NCBI RefSeq assembly: GCF_000006565.2
Contig: NC_031475.1
Coordinates: 1,819,535 to 1,883,534 of the forward strand
Direction of reading: 5' to 3'
Length of the DNA stretch: 64,000 nt
Origin: Toxoplasma gondii ME49
Lineage: Eukaryota; Apicomplexa; Conoidasida; Eucoccidiorida; Sarcocystidae
The translations under genes and the position numbers were made by a program. The notes under the pieces were generated by a model. The model did no database searches. It saw nothing but the letters and a program-made list of their open reading frames with translations, and was not told the origin of the DNA. This document shows positions 48,601 to 60,820 of this stretch, piece by piece (positions within the stretch are counted from its first letter, which is position 1; each line of letters opens with the position of its first letter).

Positions 48601-51600
48601 GACGATGACGGAGTACCTTTGCAGCGAGTGCAGACGCGGATACACCAACACATTCTCCAAGGGCGAGATTTGCACCTCGTGTCCGTCCATGGTGTGGAAC
48701 ATTGTGTGCTTGATGGGGTACTACTTGGCGACGCTTCTGTTCAACATCGTGATGACTTATATGAACGTGGCTGCGGGTTTCAATCGCCGATCGATTCACT
48801 CCATTGTGATTAAAATCGCGTCCAACTACCTCACTGGAATCTCCGTTCTGTCGGTCATCGACTTCAGCACGATAGCCTTCCCCTCCTGGATCACGGACCT
48901 GACGGCGACGGTGACGGAGACCGTGTCGGCTAAACACAGCACGCGCCTCATGTCTGTCGACTGCCTGCTGAGGGACAACTTCGACTTGTCCTTTTCCGAG
49001 TCGTTCTTCTACACCATGGTCTTCTACGCGTTGATTCCTATCGCGCTGCCGATTGTCGCCACCATCATCATGTCCATCATCGTGTACCGAGTCCGCGCGT
49101 GGTACCACAACTCGACTCAGAGGAAGCTCGAGCTGTTGAAGCAGACGATGCAGTATGGACTCTACGGCTTGGCGCAGCAGCTGAAAGAGAAATACGAAGA
49201 AGATCGAGTGTTCATGATTTTCAGGTACATAGCGTTGCCGGGAGAGTCGATCTTCAGACGCGCCGCCAAGTTCATGGAAGACATGATTCCCATATACGTC
49301 ACGGTGCTTTTCTTCGTCTACTCGTCGACGACGCGAAACATGCTCTCGCTCCTCGACTGCACGTACATCGACTTTGGTCGCGCCCACCAAGCCAAGTACT
49401 TTCTCCGCGCCGCCATGTCTGTCGAGTGCACAGACATTCTCAGCGGGCCGTATTTCAAGTTCTTTGCTGTCGGAATCACTGGCTTGCTTGTCTGGAGCAT
49501 CGGCATTCCTCTTTCCTGCTTCCTCGTCCTCTACGTCAACCGCAAAACGCTAAACAGTCGCGAAACGAGGCTCAAATACGGGTTTCTCCACAACGGATTC
49601 GTCAAGAAATACTGGTACTGGGAAATGGTCGTCTTTGCAAGAAAATTCCTCGTCATCGTCGTTTCCAGTGTCGCCCTCATTCCCTCTGCCGACAAGAACG
49701 GGTCGCGAGTCTGGCTAGCGGTCGTCATCGCCGTCATCTTCTTGATTATCCACTTAGTCACTCAGCCTTTCGACAAAAGGTAAAAGACTCCGACACTCCC
49801 CCGCTCTTCCGGCCGCCGCGTGGCCGAGAAAAACCTGCCGTGAGGCCGAAGAGCTCAGCGTTCAGGACGCCTAGGTGGAGACCCTTTAGGCGTAGTAGTA
49901 CCTTTGATTTCAGAAACTCCACGTGTAGAGTCGTCGAGTCTATCCGATTCAGCTGCAAAAGAGGCGGAGCCGAGGCTCACTCTGGGTATCTACTGGTTGG
50001 TGCAGGTTCTGCGTCCGTGAGGAAGAACCGGTCGGAAGTGACACAACGGTGAAGACTCGTTAATGCCTCCACGCTTATTTTCAAACAGTCGGTTTTCGCT
50101 GTCCTTCGCTGCTGCAGGAACCTCTGTGACCAAGTAGCCCAGTACCCTCTGTGTAGGAAACGCATTGCGAATGTGTTGCCGATACAGACAAAGACTCTCG
50201 AAGGACTTGTTGCGTCGTTGTCTGCGGATTTCAGAGAGGCTCTTTTTGCAAACGCACTCCGGACATTTGAATCTCGTTTTCAGAAAGAACATCCGTTTAG
50301 AGTGGATCTGCAATCGAGAATGCACCCACCACATGTCGTTTCTCTAAGAAGTTTCCCATCAAAAACGAGCATCATGTGAAACACGCAGATGTGCAGATCC
50401 TGCGTCCTGTATTTCCATCGCGTTACTCGCCTGCAGATTCGCGTCCCCACTTTCCCCCTTGAGGCTTTCCAGCTCTGGCTGTTCAAGGGACATGCCTCAG
50501 AGCAACTGACGTTGTTCTTGTGGGAGGTTTGTGCTCCTCTGGATTTGCCGTTTTCAGGAGCTATCTCACCCTCGATAAACTGGAAAATCACAGTATGACC
50601 ATCTGGACCATTACCCTCATCGTCTTGGCAGTAAGCAACTTGCCTGATGCAATGCTTTTACACATGTATGTATGCATGTATGTAAATATGTGTACGTGCG
50701 CATACGTATTCATATATATGCATATGTATTGATCTGCGCGTTCCTGTAATACGTCGGACGTCTCTTTGCTATGACTGGCAATATACCTATACATATATAT
50801 ATATATATGTGACTAAATAAATGTTCATGTGTTGGTTTGTGTCACTTCTGCATGGCCCAGGATGCCTCAGCACAACCGCGTATCAAAGCATGCAGACTTG
50901 TATGTTTGCTATATTTGCCGAGCAAGGAGACAAAGAAATCCCACTGGTCATTTCGCACGCCAGTGAAGTGTCCTTTCGTTTTTTTTTCCGTTACCACTTT
51001 CGATTCGCTCTTGTATAGATGTTTTAGAGGAAGCGTTTTATGGAGAGTGCAAATGCTTTTCTACTGGCGTCGGGCATCCCTTGTTTCCATCCTCTAGGGA
51101 TCCTTGCTTCGTTCTGTCGTTCGCCAGCAAGAAAGGCAGACGCGTTTGTCTCCTGAGTTTTTTTGAGTGTGTGACTAACGCACTTTCACTTTAGCGTTGC
51201 GTCGGATAATGCCGGCGCGTATTTGGTTTTCAGATGACGCTTGTATCGAACTGGGTCTGTGAACGTTGTTCTCTTGCTTTTTGTTCGATGGTGCTTGCAT
51301 CGCTGTGTGTGTGTGTGTGTGTTCGGATTCTCTGTTTCTTCGGTGGTTTGTGGACTCGATCTTTTTGTGTTGTGTGTGTGGTGTTTTCTGTTGTTTTCAG
51401 ATGATGATTGGGTCGGACTTCTCCGGGAGCGTGAACATGGCACTGCTGTTGTTTGTGGCGGTGTTGTCGTGCATGTTTATCCTAGAGGTTGGGGTGTCTC
51501 TGATGTTTGCGTACTTTGACAACGTTCGGACGCAGCAGACGTTTTTCCGGGTGCCGGTGATTGGCTACGTATTTCGTTTCTTCGCTCGTTTGTCGGAGAA

Positions 51601-53281
51601 GCGTCGCGCGCGGGAGCCGATTGTCGTGTTTGACACAGAGAACGAAGTGATTCAGTTGGTCGCCGCGAAGAGACAAACGTGGACGCTGTTTCGAGCGTTG
51701 CGGAAGAACATCAACTTGGCGGAGCGGAACTACTTCATCAAGGTCATGTCGGAGAGTCTCGGCTTCGCCGTTGTGCATATGAAGCTGGACGTCATCCCCG
51801 GATCGTTTCTCGAATTCGCGCTGCGGCTGGGTCTCGCGTTCCACCGCGTCGAGGAAGTTTCCCAGCAGAATAAAAAGTCGCTGCAGGCGATTGCAGATGG
51901 AGATTTGTCTCAACTCGCCGACTGGTCCAACAACGAGCATAAACGAAAGGACTTGTCCGAGTCGGCCAAGACATCGCAGAAGAAACTGGCAACAGAGCTC
52001 GACACGTTTTACACCGACGCGGAGGAGAAGTTCGCCGCCAAGGATGAAACGCCTACGGCGGAAGAAAAAACGGAGGAGCAGGACGAACGCCTGCACGACT
52101 TGGAGGGCGAACTGGTGTCCGACACGGAACTCGAGCAAATGAAGAAAACGATGACTGAGGCAGAGGAAGCCGAAGAGGACGAGGACCGCGGCGACGATGC
52201 CGCGTACCTGAGGAATCTCCAGGACTTCACGAATGACATAACAGGCGAAGACGAAGAAACCATGTATCTGTTCGACCAAGACATGATGACTCGCGGTATC
52301 GCGCTGTCGGAACTGTACCTCGCGCTGCTCAAGCTGCAGATGCAGGACTCGAACACCATCAACAGCCAGTTCGACGCCTTCCGGCTGAGGAAACAAATCC
52401 AGGCTGACGAGTTCTCCGAGGCGTTGCAGAAGCGAAACCGGAAGCTGAAAGTCATGCGGGAAGCCCTAGAAAGTTTGGTTCTCTCGTCGGGAACGAGTCT
52501 TGCAGAGCTCGGCATGACGGAGGAGGCTTTCCAAAGCAAGCAGGCGGAACTCCAGAAGCTGAACGCGGAAATAGAGAAACTCAAGACGCGTCTTCAAGAG
52601 CTGAAGGACAACCCCGACAGCTATAGAGAAGGCGGGGACGTCGAGCGCGAGGAAGACTGGGTCGACGAAGACCGTGCGGCAGAGATCGAAAAAATACAGG
52701 AAGAAAACGCACGGAGAAAACTCGAAAAAGAGGAACGCGAAGAGGCCGACAGAGAAATATGCATGACCGGAGAAGACATGGAAAACGCAGGATGGTTCGG
52801 CGAAGACGACACTGCGTAAGCTCGAAAACTTTCCTGATAAAAACGTGGCGCCGATTAGAGTAGCTTTACGGCAAGCAAGCTCGGGACTTTCACCCGTTTT
52901 CTTGGGAAGCGAACCGCAGAATAGATGCCACAGACGTACAAGCGGACAAACGAGGCAAGACACCGAAAGTCGAGAACACGAGAGCAACGAATGGAGGCAC
53001 TCCAATGAGTCACGGTACACCGCAGAGATAGAGCGCGTGTCCATGAACGCATACATTTGCATGTAACCTTTTATTTCTAAACCATTGGTTTTGCGTCTCT
53101 CACTTGTGTCATGTATTTTGCTGGTGTTTCTGTGCGTTGCAGTACAATCGACGATTCGTCGGACGCTCCTCTCCCGGAAGGTACCTTCCGACTGATTGGC
53201 CAAGACGCTGAAACATGGGACGAGTTTGGTTATTCGAGTAGCAAAGGGAACTACGAGGCGGCTCCCGACGACGGTCTGTAA
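30660..53281 (+). CDS. CRMPa: Cysteine repeat modular protein (kringle and GCC2/GCC3 domains, multi-span membrane protein), probably CRMPa
   Basis: CRMPs are giant apicomplexan membrane proteins; the two Toxoplasma members are reported to be needed for rhoptry discharge at invasion. Exons: 30660-31079, 31608-31896, 32208-32660, 33344-33655, 34332-34580, 35524-35739, 36364-36741, 38003-38392, 38988-39234, 40219-41215, 42363-43119, 43856-43964, 44613-45224, 46170-46386, 47234-47738, 48156-49779, 50558-50630, 51401-52815, 53143-53281 (3133 residues). Order: hydrophobic anchor or signal at 119-138; paired Cys modules (exons 4, 5); kringle at about 575-646 (YRGCQTRTRTGRECQRWD, HNYCRN, WCYTTDP, DFCD); two related beta-rich modules (exons 7, 8); a large possibly propeller-like module (exon 10); GCC2/GCC3 Cys-rich repeats (exons 11-16); about nine membrane spans at about 2240-2660; then an acidic coiled-coil cytosolic tail. 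The symbol rests on architecture and adjacency to APT1. Least certain are the start codon and first exons. Confidence 0.87.
31188..31236. repeat. CT-rich simple sequence in CRMP intron 1
   Basis: CTCTCTGTCTCT-type pyrimidine repeat on the coding strand, inside intron 31080-31607. Confidence 0.8.
33791..33847. repeat. (TA)n-rich tract in CRMP intron 4
   Basis: AT alternating tract inside intron 33656-34331, followed by a degenerate TCTATC/TGTCTG-rich stretch to about 34250. Confidence 0.9.
36859..36900. repeat. (TCTA)n/(TA)n compound microsatellite in CRMP intron 7
   Basis: Five TCTA units run directly into a TA array, then GCATGC; all within intron 36742-38002. Confidence 0.9.
43155..43320 (+). 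pseudogene. Nuclear mitochondrial insert: decayed cytochrome b fragment in CRMP intron 11
   Basis: The segment translates in shifting frames to a degenerate copy of the apicomplexan cytochrome b C-terminal half. An early piece gives IVSEWY (compare IVPEWY). Next comes a piece with AIPSKP (VIPSKT in the family). After a one-base shift there is a run containing LSEIRALTNRML and FRQQ, matching the family's LSEIRALNTRML and RQQ. At least two frame changes and a stop show it is dead. It is AT-rich, begins about 35 bases after the exon 11 donor at 43119, and ends at a G-rich tract. Toxoplasma nuclear DNA is known to carry many such short mitochondrial copies. Confidence 0.85.
43321..43380. repeat. 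G-run tract with G-quadruplex potential in CRMP intron 11
   Basis: More than four runs of five or more G on the coding strand within 60 bases, directly abutting the 3' end of the cytochrome b remnant. Confidence 0.85.
50791..50808. repeat. (TA)n in CRMP intron 17
   Basis: Short uninterrupted AT array, part of a broader AT/CATA-rich stretch from 50660, inside intron 50631-51400. Confidence 0.85.
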
Positions 53282-56200
53282 GCAGGAATCGCCCGGAGAG
53301 TTTCACTTCCGAAAGTTCCACGTTCGCGTCCGTCGCCTGGAGGTGGCCCGTGCAAAGACAGCGTCTTCATCGAGATCTTGCTCGAACTTTAAAGCTACGC
53401 GTTGTACTGTTTGCAACGAAAGCTTTGTTGTGAAACTCGAGTGACTCAAGACAAAGGATCCATGGCACAACAAGGAATAGCGCTTTTTTCAAGCACTTCT
53501 TTGTTCTTTGCTTGCCCTGCTACACACGCGTAGTGTCGTGGTGCTTTACACTCGAAAACAGATACGAAGAGGGCAGGAACCGCTTGTCGCTAGCGTTGTA
53601 GCAGTCCTTTGTTCACAGCTTGTACGATAGGAGAATCCAACAAAAAATATTGGAAGGTTTTTACGGATAGGATGTCGTGCCACGGAGACGTTTATCTTTC
53701 TTAGATAAATATTTCCCAGTTACGTGGACGAGAGGTTCACTGCAGTCTCGCTTCAAATCAACGAGAATTCATAAATTTTTCCAAGAGGTGTTTTTGTCGC
53801 CGAGGTGAGTCCTCGCTGCGCAGAGACGTTCTCAATGCTCTTGACTTCAGAGACATACGAATTTTCTGTCTCCCCGTTTGGATGTATGCGGCCGTTGTGC
53901 TCGTTTTAAACTACTAGATCAACCGTACCTCACCGGGTTGTGGTTGAAGGGTGCTTTTTAAGGCTTTCAAGGGAGTTCGACAGCGGCGGCTCTCATCTGT
54001 ATTTGACGGGCATCGTAATGACCATTTTTCTGTTTAGATTCATGCTGCTCCGTGGCAAACGTTTCTCTTTCAACCTCTGCCACGCGCTGAACTGTAGAGA
54101 TATACCCTCCGCCCACGCGTGTCTAGAGGGGTCTTCTCTTTATCAGAACACAGCCGGAAGGACACCTTTGAAGCGACCCCCGTAAAGCTGTTCTGCGCCC
54201 AGATCCTCTCTTAACGGCCAAGGTGCACGCACGGGAGTGATTCCTACAGTCATATCACGGACAGCGAACCAGAAGTCCGTGACAGGCGGTATTCAAAACC
54301 GACTGCAACTCCAGCCGACGGTTTTGGGTCGGCGTCAAGCCACACACTTACAGGATCCCCTTTTGGATGAGAAACACGGCAGATTTTGACAAACGGCCAG
54401 GAAACCTGCCTCCCCGTCCGCACCACGGGGAGAAAGAGACACGACGTGGCGGCCGGTCTTTGTTTTCTTGTGAGTAGAATACTCTTGGCGGCTCTGCTGC
54501 GTTTCGCTTCAAGATATCCGATTGCTATAGTTACAACGAACACTTCCTCGGGGGAAGAGAGTCACATTCTTGATATTTGAACATCTGCCTCGAGATCACC
54601 TGCAGTTCCTCTACGACAAGCACTGCCCCCGCGAGTACATTCCAACAGTTCATTTCTTGTCAACGGGAAGAAGCCACACTTGAATCTGCTGCCTGTCAGG
54701 CCACTGTCCTGAGACACGTTTCGCACTTCAACAACACACACTCGAAACGTGAACATGGTTTATGGAGACCCCCGCGGCATTCAAGTTGCCTGTGGGTATC
54801 ATGCTACAGGACTCAGGAAGATGACGCCTCCTCGCTGTTCTTTTGGAATCTAAGTGTCACAGAACTCATAGAGGAAGCGAGAGTTTTCGTATCCTGTGTG
54901 ACGTAGCCCAACCGGACAGAATCACACACGGCTTCTCTCTCTTTCACCCTTGGCCCCGCTCGCGTGTCTGTCTTTCCACAAACGTGTGTTCTTGACTCCT
55001 CATCGCTAAAAGGCCTTCCGCCCTGTTTATTCGAAAGCCCGCTGCTTCTCGAGGATCTTTCTACTTGACAGAAAAAACAAACAGTCAGCTGTACATACAC
55101 ATACGGACAACGTCTTTCTTCGAAACCTCTGCAGTAGGAGCAGCAGTATCTCGAGTTAATATTTCTGCCTGACCGGGGTGGAGTCTGTGGAACCTTTTTC
55201 CTCTTGTCGCAATGCCCACGTTTCCTCTCGTCTGTCTCCCAGATCACCGTCTCGACTGTAAACGGCTGCGATTCTGTCGTGTTTTATCAGGAAACACGTT
55301 TTTTTTTCGCAAGGCTGCCAGTCCCACCTCTGTGGTCTCTTGAGCGAAAACGAAGAAATTCGCCACACATCTTGTTTTCGAAGCGTTGCCCCCTAACGCA
55401 AAACTTTTGTAAGAGTGTTCCTCCGCTCGTGTGCTTCGGGAGCCGTGTAACTGTGGCGAGTCCGGCACTCTGCGCCCATGCCGTCGGTTCGCGCGTTCTT
55501 TTTCCTTCCAGGACACGCACTTTCTTCACCAAAAAATGAATTTTCCTCCGGGAAGATCGGCTTCCCTCGTCAGGGATCGCTTTACTAAGTTGACGCCAGC
55601 AGGTAGAAACCGGCGGTGCACGTCCGAAGAGACACCAGGTTTTTGACAGCGTTTTCGCACACCCAGCGTCCAGACAAACATCGTCGTCCTTTTGCTGCAG
55701 GGGAGGAACGGGAACGGCCCTGCTAGGGCGAACGACCGAGCGAGTAAAGCGATCGACACTGAGAACGTGGGCTCGAGTGTCTAGGAAGAAAAGCGCGACG
55801 TTTCTCCCTTTCCGGAAGAACAACCGAAACATGGCACTTAACGAAAGCGGGACGGTATTTGCGGCAAGCACAGACAGTTGGCAGGCCTCGCGCGCGTTCG
55901 TCCGGTTTCGTACTGTCTCCCGGTCTTTCATTGACCGCTTGGGTTTTACCTCTTGGCGCGCGGAGCGAAAGGGGAGGCTTCGCTCGTAAGTTCTTTTCTG
56001 TCTTTTTTTCTGGATTCCTTTTGTATCAAGCGGTTGCTTCTGCCACTTTCAGATCCTCTGTCACACAGGACATTTCCACCACCTTCGAGACAGCTGCGAA
56101 AGACACGCAGCCTTCCTCGACGACGTCGTCCACCCGCTGCCCCTCAAAGCTCCGCGTCTGTTTCTCTTTTCCGGTCTATGCTTTTCTTTCACTGCAGTGC

Positions 56201-56885
56201 TGCCTGGACAGCAGTCGGACAGTTTTCTCTCCGTCTTTTCCGTGCGTTTCTCGTCGCTAAATCAAGACTCTTGGAACGTGGGTGTTTCCCTGCCCACGGT
56301 CTGTGTTCTCGCCTTATCCGTCGCGGCGTCTGCGGTGTCTCCGTCCCCGGTTTTCTTGTCTCCTTTTGTGTGCGTTGTTCTGGCGACCAATGTCTACGAC
56401 CTCTTTTCCGTCTCAAAAGTCAATCGTTCATCTCACGCCTTTTCGTTCCGTCCAAGCCTCCCGGGGAACTGCTCACTTTCTCGACCACGCGAGAACCTCA
56501 AGGCCAGAGAAGCTGCACACACAGGGTGGCGACTGGTTGAGGAATCACAAATACATGCGTCAACTTGGGTGGCGTTTCAGGGACTTCCTCACTCGCTTCG
56601 ATCGTTCACGCTTCCTGTGCTTCGTATCCGCAAGTCCACGTCCACTCTGAACACACCTCGTTCCTGTTTTCGTCTCTGGACACAAAAAAATTTCAGTTTC
56701 TCTCTCCTCGCTAAACCCCGACGGCTGCCTCTCACACGTTCGTCGTTCTTTCCATCTTCTCTCGCCGGCAGCTCTCCCATCTTCCCCTTCCGTGTTTCCT
56801 CCTTTCTCTCTTCTTCTTTCCTCCTCCCGGAGAGAGACGCCTGGCGCCTTTGTCGCAGTCTCCAGCCTTCTTGAAGAAGGAAAAG
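53282..56885. other. Intergenic region between the CRMP gene and APT1
   Basis: Both flanking genes are on the plus strand, so this holds the CRMP 3' UTR and the APT1 promoter and 5' UTR. The 53440-54600 part is lower in GC, with only short frames. From about 55980 to 56885 the plus strand is pyrimidine-rich with stop-poor but Ser/Phe/Leu-rich frames, typical of leader or intron sequence. I see no conserved motif, no RNA gene and no repeat array. Confidence 0.5.
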
Positions 56886-57944
56886 ATGGAGGAATCGAAA
56901 CGCTTGGGTGTCTCGGCTCTCCCGCCGCAGTACGGGACTGTTTCGACAGGCGGCGCTCGGCCGGCGAAGGATTTAGAGTCGCAGGCGAGTCCCGCGTCTG
57001 GAGATCAGACGGCGTTCTACGCGCAACTCGGCGTGATGTTGCTCTTCTGGTACGCGCTGAACGTGATGTACAATCTGGACAACAAGCTGGCCCTGATCAT
57101 GCTTCCACTTCCCTGGACGGTGTCGACGTTTCAGCTCTTCTTCGGATGGCTGTTCTTCGGCTTCGCGTGGGCAACTGGGCTGCGGCCGGTCCCGCGAATC
57201 CACACCACGGAGCTGTTCGTCACGCGCATCGCCCCGCAGGGTCTCTGTCACTTCTTCGTCCACATCGGCGCGGTGATTTCAATGGGCTGTGGCGCTGTCA
57301 GCTTCACACACATCGTGAAGGCGTCGGAGCCAGTCCTCACGGCGCTGCTCTCTGGACTGGCTCTTCACCAGGTCTTCAGCTGGCAGACGTACCTCTCCCT
57401 CGTCCCGATCGTCGCAGGAGTGATCATGGCCTCGGTCACGGAACTCTCCTTCACGTGGAAGGCGTTCGGATGCGCCTTGGTCAGTGCGCTGGGCAGCTCG
57501 GCTCGCGCAGTGTTCGCGAAACTCGCGATGGCGGACCGCAAACAAGTAGGAGAAAATCTGTCGTCTGCAAACATGTACGCGCTTCTAACCATCGTCGCGT
57601 CCCTCGTCTCCCTCCCGCCGGCGATCTTCGCTGAGGGCGCCAAAGTCGCCGCTGTCTGGGAGGCATGCACCGGACCCGACAGCCCCTGGACGGGCCAGCA
57701 GATCATCGCGAAACTGTGCTTCTCAGGCTTGTGGTATTACATGTACAACGAAGTCGCCTACCTCTGCCTCGAGAAAATCAACCAGGTCACGCATGCAGTA
57801 GCGAACACCCTCAAACGCGTCGTCATCATCGTCGCGTCTGTCCTCTTCTTCCAGACTCCCGTGACGGCCCTTGGAGCAACTGGGTCGTTCGTCGCCATTG
57901 CAGGCACCCTGATCTATTCTCTCTCGAAGACCAAGTACGGATAA
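56886..57944 (+). CDS. APT1: Apicoplast phosphate translocator APT1 (plastid triose-phosphate/phosphate translocator family)
   Basis: This transporter exchanges phosphorylated C3 compounds for phosphate across the membranes of the four-membrane apicoplast, supplying carbon and energy for plastid isoprenoid and fatty-acid synthesis. It is a single-exon gene of 352 residues starting at the ATG at 56886 (AAAGATGG context). About ten hydrophobic helices run from residue 43 to 345. Family residues visible include His126 in FFVHIGAV, THIVKASEP at 141-149 (Lys145), YNEVAYLCLEKI at 287-298, and the C-terminal TLKR at 308-311 that binds substrate in plant homologues. The N-terminus (residues 1-42) is short and hydrophilic, with no signal or transit peptide, as known for Toxoplasma APT1. 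Absence of introns contrasts with its neighbours. It ends with tandem TAA TAA and is convergent with DPH1. Confidence 0.95.
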   Translation: MEESKRLGVSALPPQYGTVSTGGARPAKDLESQASPASGDQTAFYAQLGVMLLFWYALNVMYNLDNKLALIMLPLPWTVSTFQLFFGWLFFGFAWATGLRPVPRIHTTELFVTRIAPQGLCHFFVHIGAVISMGCGAVSFTHIVKASEPVLTALLSGLALHQVFSWQTYLSLVPIVAGVIMASVTELSFTWKAFGCALVSALGSSARAVFAKLAMADRKQVGENLSSANMYALLTIVASLVSLPPAIFAEGAKVAAVWEACTGPDSPWTGQQIIAKLCFSGLWYYMYNEVAYLCLEKINQVTHAVANTLKRVVIIVASVLFFQTPVTALGATGSFVAIAGTLIYSLSKTKYG

Positions 57945-60820
57945 TAAACATGACGAAGGAGAAGAGACCTCGTTTCTCAACAGCCCAGTCGGGGAGGGGA
58001 AGAGAAGCGAGGGACCGAGACCAAGAGAGAAAACAGAAAAAGTGGAAGTCGCGCGAGTCGCGCGGTGTACACGTACCCCAGGGTTCGGAAGCCCAAGTCA
58101 GGTAAGGCCCTCTCTCTGGGTGGTCTCTTTCGCAGAATTGGAACCGTATGAAGAGAGACGAAGATGGACAAAGTCATGGAAAGCGACCAGTTTTCTTCTT
58201 CGTTCTGGATCGTTTTCTTCCCGACGCGCTCCGGATCCGCAATTCAGCGCTAGGTCTCGCAAAAGGATACCGCGCCAAGCCACTGGATGTACACCCCAGG
58301 AAAAGGCAGAGGAGACGTCGAAAAGAGAGGCCGTCGCCTCCAGGCGCAAACCGGGACCGTCAACAACTTAGGGATTCACAGTGACATTACTAAAATCGAA
58401 TGACCAGAGCGACAGAGTATCATCTGGGGTACCGAATACATCTCCAGCTGGAGGACAGGACGGATACAGACGGACGCTCAAGGAGGCGCTTGAGAAGAGG
58501 TCTCTCCGAATAAAATGCTGTACGAAAGGAAAAGCAGAGGGGATGAAGCGGTGGCACTGCGATTAGGGAAACGCGTGAAACCGTGTCAGTCGGCAAGTGA
58601 GGTTTCTCAAAATTCGAGGCAACGGATTTTTCCGGAGTGGAGATGCACCGAAAAATCGGGGGAACACCTCATTTCTGTGAATGTGGCTTCTGCAAAGAAA
58701 GACGCTCTCGGCTGAGAGTGGACGCTCGCGACGTCTGCTGTTCACAGTACCGAATTTCTCGTCAAAAGAGCTTTCGTGGACGAAACGATTCTCTGAGTAG
58801 ACTGTGCTCCACTAGCTGTGTGGGCGCCTCGCCGAACTGTCTCATCAGGACTGGGCGCGGATTCTGCACCCGCCTCTGGATACTTCACTTCCATCTCAAG
58901 AGACAGAAGCTCTTAGACGCGACCCAGGGGATCTGTCCCGGTCGTTCGGATTGCGCGTGACAAGCACTGCATGCAGTGCGAGAGAAGCCTTGCAAGACGC
59001 GAGAGAGAAAAACACTTGGAGCAGTCTGCATGCGTGGCGAGAGCCAAGTGAACGCAAACTATTCAAACGAAAAAGAGAACGAGCCGCTGGCTTCCGTTGT
59101 GTCTCCTCTGTCACTTACGTCACTTTCCTGAAGCTGAAGACTTCCATTTGTGCGAGACCATCGAACAGAAGCACATAGCAGCTAGCTAAGATCTTTTTCT
59201 CTTTCGTCTGTCATGGAGCTGCTCCAGTTCACATTAACAAGAAACTTCAAATGTTATATGCATGTGGGTGTTATTTCCGCTAAAATGTAATAATATTTAT
59301 GGAACTTCAACCGTATAGCTGTGTCACACGTGGACAGCACTACGCGACTCGGGAGTGCCTAAGGAGAGCTCCAACGAGTTTTCAGTTTCCTTTTTCGTAG
59401 TTGTTCCGCGGACAAAAACGAAAAAGTCGAAAATACAGCGAAAACAGTTTGCAGGAAAACTGTCCCACCAGACTCTCTACATTTACAGACCTATATCTAT
59501 AAATATTTCTATAAATGCACTGCATGCATTCAATATTCATCCTCTGTTTCTTCTTGGAAAAGGTTGTCTGTGAGTGGTCGTGTTCATCTTGACTCGAAGC
59601 TCTCTCGTAAGCGACGAGGAAGTTCCTTCGCGACTCTCGGACCTTCGGCTGTTCAGGGATAGTCTCTCTCGCCCTTGGTCTGAACTGCGGAAACTCCCTT
59701 GTTTGAAGGCCTTCTGGAACACAGCCAGTGAAAAGGAAAGACTAAGCCTTCACCTGTGTCTTTGTTCTCGCTGACGAGCAAGGAGCCTCGCTCGAAGCTG
59801 CGCCTTTCGGTCTTCAGGGGAAATCACGGGCGCGAGGCTTCCACTGCGGTGGCCGGCTGACGCATGCACAAAAGAGAGAAGACACGCTGCATTCTTCGAT
59901 ATCCGACTCTCTCCTTGAAGTCACAGAAAGACAGCAAAGGCTGGAAGTACAGGTGATCCAAGCCACCCGTTCAAAGTGAAAATGGAAAAACGTTGTGCGA
60001 GTTTGAGGCACCCGGCAGCTGCAAAACATACCACTGTGCCTCCCGACCCTGTCTCCATGTAAAGGGTGTGAATCCCTGAGATGATTCCCTTCTGATTTAC
60101 GAGATTATCTCCAACTTTATATAAATTGGAATATCCAAAATTTGAACAATAAAAATCAGACTCGGACGGACCGAACTGTCTCGCGATGTTCTGAACCGAG
60201 CTCCCCTGCCGCTTTATTAAAAAGAACTAGTGCTTCACCCTTATTATATAGTACTATAATAGCTTCTCCCCCCAAAACATACACAGGAATACACATCTAT
60301 ATTTATCTGCCGACACCAACTCTATCTATACCTATCTATATCTCTCTTACATCAACCTATCTACCTATCTATGTGAGTCGACGCATGCTAATGCAGAGAC
60401 AACTGGCCACCCATAGAAGCGCGACCCTGCCTGTTGGCATCAGTTGGAGAAACGGCTCAGGAGCAGATTTACAGGGGCAAGCAACTAGGGGAAAGAACAA
60501 ATAGACGCGACTCATTCTCAAACTGCGTGTCAGACAAGACATCGATGAGAAACATGCCGCCTTCCCCACAGTTCTTCTGCGTCAAGCAAGAACGCAACGC
60601 ATTTCTTCGATAAGACTGCAGGGCACCCTAGTCGACGCAGGGACATGGTACTGCATGCTGTTCAAACAAAAGGTATTTGTAGACGCCTTCGAAAGAGTCG
60701 TTAAGAGACTCGTGGAGCCCTCGTATCTCAAATCCCTTTGTGCACCACGATGAGACAAACAGTTTCTCCAAGAAAAGACGCGTACGTGTCAGGAGCCGCT
60801 CTTGCTTTTTCTTGCTTTCT
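57945..60820. other. Convergent intergenic region between APT1 and DPH1
   Basis: The 3' ends of APT1 (plus) and DPH1 (minus) meet here. The only open frames are short. Two AT-rich patches stand out, 59220-59340 and 60090-60370; the latter contains degenerate CTATCTATA units. A minus-strand frame from 60820 down to 60628 continues the DPH1 end in another phase, but it would need an intron of about 28 bases and is not accepted. No RNA gene was recognised. Confidence 0.5.

Noticed and set aside
48005..49390. 461-codon open frame on the minus strand
   Set aside because: It lies opposite CRMP exon 16, which has clear membrane and Cys-repeat features; the frame is a shadow of that codon bias.
60280..60370. 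Degenerate CTATCTATA stretch as an intergenic (TA)n array
   Set aside because: It contains no uninterrupted TA run of eight or more units, so it does not break the intron-only pattern.
60628..60820. Extra C-terminal exon for DPH1
   Set aside because: It would require an intron of about 28 bases between the AAAG|GTGAGA donor-like site and a GCAG acceptor, too short to be spliced.
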